A DNA stretch of 64,000 nucleotides, taken from positions 1 through 64,000 of the forward strand of contig JAOAPB010000083.1 in the NCBI GenBank assembly GCA_025462645.1, read 5' to 3'. Position numbers and translations under genes: made by a program. The notes beneath the pieces are model-generated. The model was not told the origin of the DNA. It ran no database searches and worked only from the letters and a program-made list of their open reading frames with translations. The stretch comes from Edaphobacter sp. (GTDB taxonomy: Bacteria > Acidobacteriota > Terriglobia > Terriglobales > Acidobacteriaceae). Below are positions 33,779 to 43,480 of the stretch, in pieces (the stretch's first letter is position 1; each line of letters starts with the position of its first letter).

Positions 33779-36403
33779 ATGCAGGCAAACGAATCCACAG
33801 ACGGCGACATGCGCGGGAGATACCAGCGGAGGATGCTGGAGATTCGCGGCGCGTTCGAGACGGGGACATCGGGTTCGGCGACGATTGCGGCGCGGTCCGC
33901 GGCTTTGGATGAGCTGGTTCGCGGGTTGTGGCAGCAGGCGGTAGAGCAGGATGGACGGCTGGCGAATGGGATCGCGCTGGCAGCGGTGGGTGGGTATGGA
34001 CGGCAGGAGCTGTTTCCCTATTCGGATGTCGATCTGCTGTTCCTGCTGGATGCGCGTGTGGTGGAGAAGGATGTGAAGGACGCGATCCGGCGGGTGAACC
34101 AGGAGATGTGGGATTGCGGGATACGGGTGTCCCCCACGACTCGAAAGATTACCGAGTGCGAGCGGCTCGCGGAAGAGAATACGGAGTTCACGGTTTCATT
34201 GATGGACCACCGCATGATCGCAGGGGATGCGGCGCTATACGACAAACTGTCGACGCAGACGATTCCGAAGCTGTTGCAGCGTGAGCAGAGGACTGTGATA
34301 ACGCGGCTGATGGAGCTGACGCGGAATCGTCATGCGAAGTACGGCGACACGCTGTTTCATCTGGAGCCGAATATCAAGGATTGTCCCGGTGGATTGCGGG
34401 ATGTGCATGTGTGTGGGTGGTTGTCGGCGCTGCTGGGATGGGGCTCGCAGGAGAAGAGCCCGCAGACTGAGGCGGAGGGGAACGAGTTTCTTCAGGCGGT
34501 GGAGTTCCTTCGGCTGGTGCGCTGTTTTCTGCACTATCGACATGAGCGGGATGACAACACCCTGGCGTGGCAGGCGCAGGATGCCGCGGCAGAGGCGGCG
34601 ATCGGGCTGAATGGGCGCGAGCCGAAGAAGGTCGATGCGGCGTACTGGATGCGGCTCTACTTTCGCCATGCGCGGAGTGTGGAGCGGCGGGTGATGCAGA
34701 TGATGGAGGAGATGCCTGTGGGGAAGGCTCCCTCGAAGCTGCTGGGGCTGAAGCGTAGCCGTCGGGCGGAGGTGGAGCAGCAGGGGTTTAGGGTGGAACG
34801 GGGCAGGGTGGTGCTGGATGCGGTAATGGAGGGGGATGAGGATCCGGCGAACGACCCCGATGTGGTGTTGCAGGTGTTTACGGCGGTGGCGCAGACGGGA
34901 TGCACGTTGGGTCGGGAGGCGGAGGAGCGGATGTCGCAGGCTCTGCCGTTGTTGTCCTCTCATCTGGAGGAGGGGCCTACTCTGTGGCATCAACTGCAAG
35001 GCGTCCTGACGGGAGCTCATGCCGGAGATGCGCTGCGAGCGATGCATGCGATGGGTGTCCTGGAGCTGCTGATTCCTGAGTTTCATGGGATCGATGCCCT
35101 GGTGATCCGCGATGCGTACCACCGCTACACGGTGGATGAACATACCTTCGTGCTCATAGACACGCTGCATGGGTTGGAAGGCTCACAGTCGGGGGCTAAG
35201 GCGGAGTGGGCAACACGATTTGGGGCGCTGCTGCGCGAGCTTCCACATGCTGGCGTGCTGTACCTAGTGGCTCTGCTGCATGACACGGGGAAGGGCAGGA
35301 GCACGGGCGATCACGCGCAGGAGAGCGCGCGCATGGCCAGAAGCGTGCTGGCGCGGTTGGAGCTGGATGCGTATGAGAGCGGGCTGGTGCTGGGTCTGAT
35401 CGCGAATCATCTCGAGATGTCGGCTGCACTGCGGCGGGATATCTTCGACGCGGAGACGGTGGGGGCCTTCGCAGGCAAGGTGCTTACGCCGGAGATGTTG
35501 CGCATGTTGACGCTGTTTACCTATGCGGACATCAATGCGGTTCATCCGGATGCGCTGACGCCCTGGAAGGCGGAGAACCTGTGGCGTCTCTATATGGCGA
35601 CGGCGAACTATCTGGATCGCAGTGTGGATGAGGAGCGGGTGGGAGCGCAGGCGGAGAGCGAACTGGTGCATCGGGTGGCGGCTCTGTTGCCGGGGCAGCG
35701 GGCGGAGGTGGGGGCATATCTGGAGGGGTTTCCAGAGCGATATGTGAGGACCAGGACGCCGGAGCAGGTGCGGACGCACTTCCAGATGGCGAACAGGTTG
35801 GCTGAGGATCGAGTCCAGCTGAATTTTCGCTATGCGCCGGTGGTGAGCGAGTTGACGGTGGTGACGCCGGACAGGGCGCTGCTATTTGCGAACATGTCGG
35901 GCGTGCTGTCGGCGTGGGGGATGAACATCGTGACGGCGGACGCGTTTTCGAACCGACGGGGCGTCGTTGTGGACAGCTTCCGGTTTACGGATACCTTTCG
36001 CACGCTGGAGATGAACGCCTCCGAGCATGAGGCATTTGTGAAGAGCGTCCATGATGTGATGACCGAGGCGGTCTCTGTCGAGAAACTGTTGAGCGGGCGG
36101 AGGCGTGGTCGACGCAAGGCTCCGAAGGTGGTGGTGGAGCCGCGGGTTGAGTTTGACGACGAGGCGTCGTCGCACAGCACATTGCTGGAGGTTGTCGCAC
36201 AGGACGTTCCGGGATTGCTGCGCGCGTTGAGCCTGACGCTGGCGGGGCAGGGATGCAATATCGAGGTGGCGCTGGTGGATACAGAGGGCGAGATGGCGAT
36301 CGATGTCTTTTACTTGACGCGCGATGGGGCGAAGCTTGAGAAGCATGAGGAGAGGGTGCTACGGAAGGCTTTGCTGCAGGCTATGGAAGAGAACGCACGT
36401 TAG
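33779..36403 (+). CDS. glnD: [Protein-PII] uridylyltransferase GlnD
   Basis: Bifunctional enzyme that uridylylates PII when glutamine is low and removes UMP when it is high. The 874-residue product shows the nucleotidyltransferase motif AAVGGYGRQELFPYSDVDLL (residues 68-87), NIKDCPGGLRDVH, the HD-domain HDTGKGRSTGDHAQESA, and two C-terminal ACT domains beginning at TVVTPDRALLFANMSGV and LLEVVAQDVPGLLRALS. Length is normal. It completes the amtB-glnK-glnD group, all on one strand. A good ribosome site is not seen. Confidence 0.95.
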   Translation: MQANESTDGDMRGRYQRRMLEIRGAFETGTSGSATIAARSAALDELVRGLWQQAVEQDGRLANGIALAAVGGYGRQELFPYSDVDLLFLLDARVVEKDVKDAIRRVNQEMWDCGIRVSPTTRKITECERLAEENTEFTVSLMDHRMIAGDAALYDKLSTQTIPKLLQREQRTVITRLMELTRNRHAKYGDTLFHLEPNIKDCPGGLRDVHVCGWLSALLGWGSQEKSPQTEAEGNEFLQAVEFLRLVRCFLHYRHERDDNTLAWQAQDAAAEAAIGLNGREPKKVDAAYWMRLYFRHARSVERRVMQMMEEMPVGKAPSKLLGLKRSRRAEVEQQGFRVERGRVVLDAVMEGDEDPANDPDVVLQVFTAVAQTGCTLGREAEERMSQALPLLSSHLEEGPTLWHQLQGVLTGAHAGDALRAMHAMGVLELLIPEFHGIDALVIRDAYHRYTVDEHTFVLIDTLHGLEGSQSGAKAEWATRFGALLRELPHAGVLYLVALLHDTGKGRSTGDHAQESARMARSVLARLELDAYESGLVLGLIANHLEMSAALRRDIFDAETVGAFAGKVLTPEMLRMLTLFTYADINAVHPDALTPWKAENLWRLYMATANYLDRSVDEERVGAQAESELVHRVAALLPGQRAEVGAYLEGFPERYVRTRTPEQVRTHFQMANRLAEDRVQLNFRYAPVVSELTVVTPDRALLFANMSGVLSAWGMNIVTADAFSNRRGVVVDSFRFTDTFRTLEMNASEHEAFVKSVHDVMTEAVSVEKLLSGRRRGRRKAPKVVVEPRVEFDDEASSHSTLLEVVAQDVPGLLRALSLTLAGQGCNIEVALVDTEGEMAIDVFYLTRDGAKLEKHEERVLRKALLQAMEENAR

Positions 36404-36538
36404 GGGATGGCTGGAGTTGGACGTGTGTTGATTACCGTAACAAACGGTTGAGCAGCGCCGGCAGCGACAAGGTATTGCTTACACTTGCTGGGCAGATGAA
36501 ATGACACCAGCGAGAGGATCGGTTTTATACTGGAGCGT

Positions 36539-37156
36539 ATGAGTACATCCGCAAATGAAACCGCGAGCAACGGCCGTCCGACGACGGTACCGCAGAAAAA
36601 TGACCGGTATCTCTTCGGCAGCCTGGATAGTTTTGGGAAGAATCAGGAGAAGTTGAAGGAGGTTAGCTGGGGGTATGACCAGCCGGAGGGCATCGTTCTG
36701 GCTTCCCTGGATGCGGCCATCAACTGGGTCAGGAAGAACTCTGTCTGGCCGATGACTTTTGGACTGGCGTGCTGTGCCATCGAGATGATGTCGATGGGTG
36801 GATCACGATATGACATCGCACGGTTTGGAGCAGAGGTATTTCGTCCGTCTCCACGTCAGAGCGACCTGATGATCATTGCAGGGCGAGTCTCGCAGAAGAT
36901 GGCTCCAGTGATCCGTCGGCTCTATGAGCAGATGCCCGAACCGAAGTGGGTGATCTCGATGGGTGCCTGCGCTACTTCAGGTGGAGTTTTCAATAACTAT
37001 GCCCTGCTGCAGGGAGTGAATCAGGTGATCCCAGTGGATATTTATGTTCCAGGGTGCCCGCCTCGTCCGGAGCAGTTGTTGTATGCAATTACACTGCTGC
37101 AGGAGAAGATTCAGCATGAACGTGGAACTCTGCGAAAGACATTGAATCTCGATTAG
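36539..37156 (+). CDS. nuoB: NADH-quinone oxidoreductase subunit B
   Basis: Complex I subunit that carries the N2 4Fe-4S cluster. The 205-residue protein has the four ligand cysteines: the C78-C79 pair in [10 protein letters not shown]144 in MGACATSGG and C173 in VPGCPPRPE. The first 45 residues are a polar extension. TATACT (36526-36531) lies seven bases before the ATG, and GGAG is too close to serve as a normal ribosome site, so a leaderless message is likely. It stands alone between glnD and an OmpA-like gene. Whether the main nuo cluster next to nuoA has its own nuoB cannot be seen here. Confidence 0.95.
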   Translation: MSTSANETASNGRPTTVPQKNDRYLFGSLDSFGKNQEKLKEVSWGYDQPEGIVLASLDAAINWVRKNSVWPMTFGLACCAIEMMSMGGSRYDIARFGAEVFRPSPRQSDLMIIAGRVSQKMAPVIRRLYEQMPEPKWVISMGACATSGGVFNNYALLQGVNQVIPVDIYVPGCPPRPEQLLYAITLLQEKIQHERGTLRKTLNLD

Positions 37157-37357
37157 GGCACGGCAAGCTGGTTACTCGGAAGGTTCTCCCTGGTGCGCAT
37201 TTTCGAAGACGATTGGTAAACTATTGAAAATATAGTTCCCACGGAGTACTTTTTTACCGGTAGAGTTAGCAACTGCGGTAAACTTTACTGAATCGAAGCA
37301 ATATAGCGAGTCCTGTAAGGCTCGTAAACAATGTAGCAATTTGAGTGGAGGAAGCGA

Positions 37358-38983
37358 ATGGTTTATAGCCCGTTTCGTAATTTTGGCCGGTTCGTACTGG
37401 CTGCATGTGCAGTCAGTCTTGGAGTAGCAAGTCTGGGTGCGCAGACCCCCAGCACCGCCGCCCCCGTGGGCGTCAACCCTTCGCGAGTCGACGTGTTCAC
37501 TGGATTCTCTTACTTTGGAGCCCATGGACAGTTGAAGCCTGCGGGGATTAATTACTCCTCAATCGATCTTGGAGCAATCGGCAGCGGAGCCTACTACTTC
37601 AATAAGTATTTCGGTGGCGAGGCGATCTTCACGGCTCATCCCGACGGCCACAATGACGGTCTGTATACCGTTGGAGCCGGCCCAATCTTCCGCGCGCCAA
37701 TGCAAAACTTCACGCTTTTTGCGCACGGTCTTGCCGGTGCCGCGAAACTAGGTGGGCCAAACAGCTCCAATCCATTCATCTATCACAACCCTTACCAGTG
37801 GGGACCGGCGTTGACTGCTGGCGGCGGAATGGACTATGACCTGCCGTTCTGGAATCATCGCTTTGGATTCCGCCTGTTCCAGGCAGACTATCGCTACATT
37901 CACGCGAACTACGGCCCCTATACGGCTCCTCCGACGACTGGTCAGATGGGTGGACGCGCGAACCTGAGCGGAGTTGAGCTTAGCACGGGTATCGTGACGC
38001 ACTTTGGCCACATCATTCCTCCTCCTCCCGTAACCTACACCTGCTCGGTCTCTCCTGCGACGGCTTTCCCCGGCGATCCTCTTACGGTTACCGGAACAGC
38101 ATCGAATCTGAACCCGAAGAAGACGGCGACCTATACGTGGACCTCTGACGGCGGCACGGTCTCGGGCACAACCAACACGGCCACCATCGACACGAAGAAT
38201 CTGAATGCAGGTTCCTACACTGTGAAGGGCCATGTCTCAGAGGGCGCAAAGCCTGGCGAGATGGCAGACTGCTCGGCTCCGTTCACGATCAAGGCATACG
38301 AACCGCCGACCGTTAGTTGCTCGGCAAATCCCTCCACGGTCGCCCCTGGAGATTCCGCGACGATTACGGCAAATGGCGCAAGTCCGCAGAACCGTCCGCT
38401 GACGTATAGCTACAGCTCTACGGCTGGTTCGGTAACCGGAAGCACATCGACCGCGACGCTGAATACAACTGGCGCAGCGCCTGGGACAATTACGGTAACC
38501 GCCAATGTAGTTGACGATAAGGGTCAGTCTGCTTCCTGCACCACGACTGTGACAGTGGTTGCGCCGCCGCCTCCGCCAGCGCCGACGACGAGCACCCTCT
38601 GCTCCATCAACTTCGAGCGCGATAAGCGGCGCCCGGCCCGGGTCGATAACGAAGCCAAGGCTTGCCTTGACGATGTCGCCCTCAACCTGCAGCGCTCCTC
38701 GGATGCGAAGCTCGCAATCGTAGGCAACGCCAGCAGCAGTGAGAAAGCAGGCAGCAAGCTCGCCGCCGCGCGTGCCGTCAATACGAAGGCATACCTGGTA
38801 AGTGAGAAGGGTGTCGATGCCAGCCGCATCTCGGTTTATACCGGGTCGCAGGATGGCAAGACGGCAGCCTCGACGTTGATCCCGACCGGTGCAACGCTGG
38901 ATAGCACAGGTCTTACCGTGGTGGACGAGAGCGCAGTCAAGGTTCAGCCCCGCACGGCGCCTAGAAGGACTCGCAGAAAGTAA
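37358..38983 (+). CDS. OmpA-like outer-membrane protein with Ig-like repeats
   Basis: The 541-residue product has a signal peptide (VLAACAVSLGVASLGAQ) and an eight-strand porin-like barrel at about residues 40-220 (SRVDVFTGFSYFGAHGQL, GAYYFNKYFGGEAIFT). Two Ig/PKD-like modules follow (YTCSVSPATAFPGDPLTVTG and VSCSANPSTVAPGDSATITA), each with paired cysteines. A Pro-rich linker leads to an OmpA-like peptidoglycan-binding domain near the C-terminus (CSINFERDKRRPARVDNEAKACLDDVA). GTGGAGGAAGCG before the ATG is a strong ribosome site. It probably ties the outer membrane to the wall. Confidence 0.87.
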   Translation: MVYSPFRNFGRFVLAACAVSLGVASLGAQTPSTAAPVGVNPSRVDVFTGFSYFGAHGQLKPAGINYSSIDLGAIGSGAYYFNKYFGGEAIFTAHPDGHNDGLYTVGAGPIFRAPMQNFTLFAHGLAGAAKLGGPNSSNPFIYHNPYQWGPALTAGGGMDYDLPFWNHRFGFRLFQADYRYIHANYGPYTAPPTTGQMGGRANLSGVELSTGIVTHFGHIIPPPPVTYTCSVSPATAFPGDPLTVTGTASNLNPKKTATYTWTSDGGTVSGTTNTATIDTKNLNAGSYTVKGHVSEGAKPGEMADCSAPFTIKAYEPPTVSCSANPSTVAPGDSATITANGASPQNRPLTYSYSSTAGSVTGSTSTATLNTTGAAPGTITVTANVVDDKGQSASCTTTVTVVAPPPPPAPTTSTLCSINFERDKRRPARVDNEAKACLDDVALNLQRSSDAKLAIVGNASSSEKAGSKLAAARAVNTKAYLVSEKGVDASRISVYTGSQDGKTAASTLIPTGATLDSTGLTVVDESAVKVQPRTAPRRTRRK

Positions 38984-38998
38984 CGACTAACCCGCATG

Positions 38999-39042
38999 AA
39001 AGCACAAAGGCTGACTGGATCTCCGGTCAGCCTTTGTGCTTT
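38999..39042 (+). terminator. Terminator after the OmpA-like gene
   Basis: AAAGCACAAAGGCTGAC (38999-39015) pairs with its exact complement (39026-39042) around ten bases. The TTTGTGCTTTGG end is immediately duplicated. Confidence 0.75.
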
Positions 39043-39105
39043 GGTTTGTGCTTTGGTTGGCTGAGTCCTTCACACCAGCTATCCTTAAGGCAACACCGAG
39101 ATTGA

Positions 39106-41160
39106 ATGATGAATTCCTTGAATAGACAGCACGGTTCTAAAGTCAGTTTCCTAACTTTGATTTTTCTCCTTTCATGCCTTCCTCTGAATGCAGTCAACTG
39201 GCTGCCGTTTGGACCGTATGGTGGAGATGCACGTGCGTTTGTTGCCGATTCGCATGATCACACCCATCTCTATTTGGGTACAGCAAACGGCTGGATCTAT
39301 GAATCCCATAGTGCCGGCGGGGAGTGGAAGAGATTGGCGAGAGTCGGGAATCGGGATGATCTCGTGCTGGATTCGATCGTTCTAGACCCTGCGAAGCCAA
39401 ACCGTATCCTGGTGGGAGCGTGGGTGCTGGGGAGCCCGGACGGCGGCATCTATGTCAGCAACGATGGAGGGACGACCTGGACGAGCGAGGCGGAGATGGG
39501 GGGACAATCGATCCGGGCGCTCACGACTGCTCCATCGGACCCTAAGATCGTGGTGGCTGGAACATTGAAGGGTGTATATCAGTCGATGGATGGTGGTAGC
39601 CATTGGCGGCTTATCAGTCCAGAGGGAAGCATGGAGCTGCATGAGGTCGAATCGATTGCGATCGATCCAATCAACCCACAGATCATGTATGCGGGAACCT
39701 GGCATCTTCCGTGGAAGACGACGGATGGAGGTCTCCACTGGAACAATATTAAAGAAGGTGTAATCGAGGACTCCGATGTGTTTTCCATCATCGTGGATCC
39801 CAAACAATCGAATGAGATGTATATGAGCGCCTGCTCGGGAATCTACAAGAGCGTGAATGCCGGAGATAAATTTCAGAAGGTCCAAGGGATTCCTTCGACG
39901 GCGCGCAGAACCAGGGTTCTTATGCAGGATCCGCTGCACCTGAACATAGTGTTTGCGGGGACGACTGAAGGGCTGTGGCGAACAACCGATTCGGGGAAGA
40001 CATGGGTTCGCACGACCGGGCCTGAAGTGATCGTGAATGATGTTTATGTCGACCCAACCGACTCCAACAGGATGTTGCTGGCTACGGACCGTGGAGGAGT
40101 GTTGGCAAGCAATGATGGCGGGTTTAGTTTTGTGCCTTCGAATAACGGTTTTTCGGCGCGCCAGATAACCTCTTATGTTCGTGATGCGCAGCGGCCCGCA
40201 ACAATCTATGTCGGTGTCGTGAACGACAAGGCGTGGGGTGGGGTGTTCATGAGTGATAACGGGGGATTGACCTGGACACAGAAGAGCACAGGGTTGGAGG
40301 GACACGATATCTTCAGCCTGGGACAGGCAACGGATGGGACCCTGTTGGCAGGGACACGGCACGGTATCTATCGGCTGCAGGGCGATGCATGGAGCCGGGC
40401 CAACGAACTGACACTGTTGCCCACTACAATCACGAAACCAGCTCCTAAGAGGGCTGCCTCTGCAGGCAAGGCGCGGAGTACGGCTGCGGGAAGGGGTAAG
40501 GCTGCTTTGGCTAAAGCTGCTCCCACGGTTGTCACAGTACCGGGCAAGGTTGTGCAGCTTGATGGTGACGTCTTTGCGTTCGCACGTGCTGGGGAGACGC
40601 TTTATGCTGCGACTTCGGAGGGGCTGCTGGCGAGCGATACGGCAGGGCGCAGTTGGAAGCAGGTGGCGGTGCCTGAGAAGCAGGAGTGGCGCTTTGTCGC
40701 TGCGGAGAAGTCTATGGCGATTACGGCTACCTTGAAAGCAGCTGCCCTGACGACCGATGGAGGACAAAATTGGCTGGCATTGAAGCTTCCGTCGGAGTTG
40801 ACGCAAGTGGGGGCAGTAGCGGTTGATGGGGCTGGGGGATTGTGGGTGGGCGGACGTGAAGGCGTTTACCTCTCCGAGGACTCGGGTGCTACCTGGAAGA
40901 CGCTGAAGAATCTCTATATGAGGGATGTGAACAGCATCTTCTATGATGAGCCGTCACAGCGAGTGTTGATTACCGCCAATAGTTCGACCACAATCGCATT
41001 CTCGGTTAATTTGTCGGACAAGATTGTGCACTATTGGAATACTGGCTGGCATTTGAAGCTGATGCGCTCGGCTGGAGATCATATGGTTGGCGCTACTTTG
41101 TTTGATGGCATCGTCATTCAGCCGCAGATGGTGGATTCAAAGGACGCGGCTGGGCACTAG
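39106..41160 (+). CDS. Secreted BNR/Asp-box beta-propeller protein
   Basis: The 684-residue product has a signal peptide (VSFLTLIFLLSCLPLNA) and at least eight Asp-box motifs of the S-x-D-x-G-x-T-W type: VSNDGGTTWTSE, QSMDGGSHWRL, KTTDGGLHWNN, RTTDSGKTWVRT, MSDNGGLTWTQ, LASDTAGRSWKQ, TTDGGQNWLAL and LSEDSGATWKTL. Such repeats build a sortilin-like propeller. At about residues 445-480 an unusual Lys/Ala/Arg-rich linker (PKRAASAGKARSTAAGRGKA) separates two propeller halves. No enzymatic residues are evident, so binding is more likely than hydrolysis. No ribosome site is obvious. Confidence 0.85.
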   Translation: MMNSLNRQHGSKVSFLTLIFLLSCLPLNAVNWLPFGPYGGDARAFVADSHDHTHLYLGTANGWIYESHSAGGEWKRLARVGNRDDLVLDSIVLDPAKPNRILVGAWVLGSPDGGIYVSNDGGTTWTSEAEMGGQSIRALTTAPSDPKIVVAGTLKGVYQSMDGGSHWRLISPEGSMELHEVESIAIDPINPQIMYAGTWHLPWKTTDGGLHWNNIKEGVIEDSDVFSIIVDPKQSNEMYMSACSGIYKSVNAGDKFQKVQGIPSTARRTRVLMQDPLHLNIVFAGTTEGLWRTTDSGKTWVRTTGPEVIVNDVYVDPTDSNRMLLATDRGGVLASNDGGFSFVPSNNGFSARQITSYVRDAQRPATIYVGVVNDKAWGGVFMSDNGGLTWTQKSTGLEGHDIFSLGQATDGTLLAGTRHGIYRLQGDAWSRANELTLLPTTITKPAPKRAASAGKARSTAAGRGKAALAKAAPTVVTVPGKVVQLDGDVFAFARAGETLYAATSEGLLASDTAGRSWKQVAVPEKQEWRFVAAEKSMAITATLKAAALTTDGGQNWLALKLPSELTQVGAVAVDGAGGLWVGGREGVYLSEDSGATWKTLKNLYMRDVNSIFYDEPSQRVLITANSSTTIAFSVNLSDKIVHYWNTGWHLKLMRSAGDHMVGATLFDGIVIQPQMVDSKDAAGH

Positions 41161-41197
41161 AGGAGCGAGGTTGGCGGGGGAGGGATAGAATCTTAGT

Positions 41198-42349
41198 ATG
41201 AGCTTCCAGGCATCCAGCACGTGGTCTCGACATTCCTTTCAGACAGATGATGCGGCGCTTTTGCCGATTGCGGCGAAGGTGGAGGCAGGGGAGCGGCTCA
41301 GCTTCGAGGATGGGGTTACGCTGTATCGGAGCGGTGACATTCTTGCAGTGGGATGGCTGGCGAACCTCGTGCGGGAGAGGCTGCACGGGAATACGGCCTA
41401 CTTCAACGTGAACCGGCATATCAACCCTACTAACGTCTGTGTGGCGTCTTGCCGGCTGTGTGCCTTCGGAAGGAAGAAGGGCGATGCCGGTACGTACACG
41501 ATGGCTCTGGAAGAGGCATGGGAGACGGCTGCTACGGGGCTGACCGAGGCGGTGACTGAGTTCCATATCGTAGGTGGCTTGCATCCAGATCTGCCATTCG
41601 AGTACTTCATGGACCTTGTGCGCGGGTTGAAGGTGCGGTTCCCGAAGGTGCATATCAAGGCGTTCACTATGGTCGAAGTCGCGTTTCTGGCCAAGCGCGG
41701 CAAGATGACTATCGCCAAGACGTTGGAGCAGATGAAGGCTGCGGGGGTGGATTCGCTGCCTGGCGGTGGGGCGGAGATCTTCGCCGATCGGGTTCGGCAT
41801 ATCATCTGCGATCACAAGATCGATGGCAGCGAGTGGCTGGACACGGCGCGGACGGCGCACAAGCTTGGTCTGCGGTCGAATGCGACGATGCTGTATGGGC
41901 ACGTCGAGAACGACGAGGACCGGGTGGACCATATGCTGAAGCTGCGTGAGGTTCAGGATGAGACCGGCGGCTTCCAGACGTTCATTCCTCTGGCGTTCCA
42001 TCCGGACAACACGGCACTCGCGCATATTCCCAAGACGACGGGGATGCTCGACATGAGGCAGATCGCCGTGGGCCGCCTGATGCTGGACAACTTCTCCCAC
42101 ATCAAGAGCTACTGGCAGATGGTGTCGCCGAAGATGGCACAGATCTCGCTTCGGTTTGGGGCAGACGATATCGACGGCACTGTGATCGAGGAGAAGATCT
42201 ATCACGATGCCGGGGCGACGACTCCACAGGGGATGCGCCGGAAGGATCTCGTCCGGTTGATCACCGAGGCTGGGCGTGAGCCTTTTGAACGGGACACGAT
42301 GTACCGGGCTGTGACGCGGAGTGAAGATACGTTCACCGTTGCTGTTTGA
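41198..42349 (+). CDS. mqnE: Aminodeoxyfutalosine synthase (radical SAM)
   Basis: Radical-SAM enzyme of the futalosine route to menaquinone; it joins the product of MqnA with the adenosyl radical. The 383-residue protein has the cluster motif CVASCRLCAF (C81, C85, C88), HINPTNV just before it, FHIVGGLHPDLPF and a CofH/MqnE-type C-terminus with SYWQMVSPKMAQISLRFGADDIDGT. MqnC is the main alternative, but overall sequence fits MqnE better. TAGAAT (41186-41191) is six bases before the ATG. A strong terminator follows. Confidence 0.88.
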   Translation: MSFQASSTWSRHSFQTDDAALLPIAAKVEAGERLSFEDGVTLYRSGDILAVGWLANLVRERLHGNTAYFNVNRHINPTNVCVASCRLCAFGRKKGDAGTYTMALEEAWETAATGLTEAVTEFHIVGGLHPDLPFEYFMDLVRGLKVRFPKVHIKAFTMVEVAFLAKRGKMTIAKTLEQMKAAGVDSLPGGGAEIFADRVRHIICDHKIDGSEWLDTARTAHKLGLRSNATMLYGHVENDEDRVDHMLKLREVQDETGGFQTFIPLAFHPDNTALAHIPKTTGMLDMRQIAVGRLMLDNFSHIKSYWQMVSPKMAQISLRFGADDIDGTVIEEKIYHDAGATTPQGMRRKDLVRLITEAGREPFERDTMYRAVTRSEDTFTVAV

Positions 42350-42470
42350 AGAGCGAGGGTACCCCTCTCCCCACCGGGGTATTTGGGAAAACAAACCCTT
42401 TGTTTTATGTAATTTAAACGGTAGGTCCGTCTGTAAAATATTTTTTCTAAAGTACTTACTGGATTAACAG

Positions 42471-42500
42471 AAAAAGCCCCGGTTTTCCGGGGCTTTTTTA
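42471..42500 (+). terminator. Terminator after mqnE
   Basis: AAAAAGCCCCGG and CCGGGGCTTTTTT flank TTTT. This is a classic rho-independent terminator that could work in both directions. Confidence 0.9.
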
Positions 42501-43480
42501 TCTCTAGATCCTCATTATAACGTTTTGAGGAAAACTAATTGGAAAACGTATGTTGTTGTATGACATGGGTTAAGTAGGTATAGGGCTTGACAAGTTTTTC
42601 TGGATTGAGAGTAGAGGAGCCTGCTTCTTATCTGTGGCGTCCACAGGCACGCAGTGAGAGCGTCTGCTCGTCGCCAACCAGATAGCAACCGGCCCTTAGT
42701 TGGCAGTTGGCGGGGCGGCTTGTTTTGTGGCCTCTGACACCTCGGCGGGAAAGCAAGGCAAAGCACAGCGAGAAATTGGTTGGAAGGAGCTTAGTTCCTA
42801 CTTTGCTCTTTACCCAGCGAACAGGGTGTTTGCTGAGGACCAGGTCAGTTGCGAATCGGCCAGCGAGGGGGGATGCCTGCAGCATGAAGAGGGACGAAAG
42901 ATCGGTTTGTGGCCACGTGAAGCCCCCGTATTTGCCGACCTTTTTCGCAGGGCTGAAGCGCTGCGCTAATCCAAAAACGAGGCGAAGCCCCTTCTATAGC
43001 CTGAGCCTGTGAAGCTCCGAAGGCTGAAGCCCCGCGCGAGCACTTGAGCGACTTGAGAGCAGGGACGCAATGGGAATCCATTGTGTGCAAAGTTCACGCT
43101 CAAAAGGGAAAAGCTTTGCCCTGGTGGAGGGCAATCTTTTGCTACACAGAGGTTAATCGCCCAGCTATCTGGTTCTTTCTTTGTGGAAAAGGCGGTTTTC
43201 TGCCTAAAATGCGCCGCTTTGTGAATGGTTGCCTACTTGCATTAGCGACAGTGCATCGAGAAATCGCAATGTAAGCGGCTATCGCATCCAGGCTTTTTCT
43301 GGATGGACGAGTAGCTACAACTATGGCTTCTTTCCAATGAAGATACGCGTCCAGATTCGGGCCCTGATTTCGGGAGAGACAAAGTGGCAGCCAGTGAGTG
43401 CAACCGTTGGTTACGGCAGCAGATCACAGGCGCCAGAACACTTTGCGACAAATGCTCGCACGACGAGCAAGGAGAATGTA
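42501..43480. other. 980-base stretch without a convincing gene
   Basis: Several short frames cross each other here on both strands (for example 42707-43012 plus and 42845-43090 minus), none with a ribosome site or recognisable fold. Composition is more AT-rich than the neighbours. Small hairpins occur: AGGCGG/CTGCCT near 43190 and CATCCAG/CTGGATG near 43290-43310. GAAGCCCC and GCTGAAGC-like words recur around 42920-43040. It may be a decayed repeat or element, or a long leader for the PEP-CTERM gene. Confidence 0.5.

Noticed and set aside
36539-37156. nuoB as a hydrogenase small subunit
   Set aside because: The adjacent CC pair and the cysteine spacing are those of complex I NuoB, and no hydrogenase large subunit is nearby.
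43040-43320. Cyclic di-GMP (GEMM) riboswitch before the PEP-CTERM gene
   Set aside because: A GGGACGCAA word occurs, but the rest of the GEMM core and its pairing do not.
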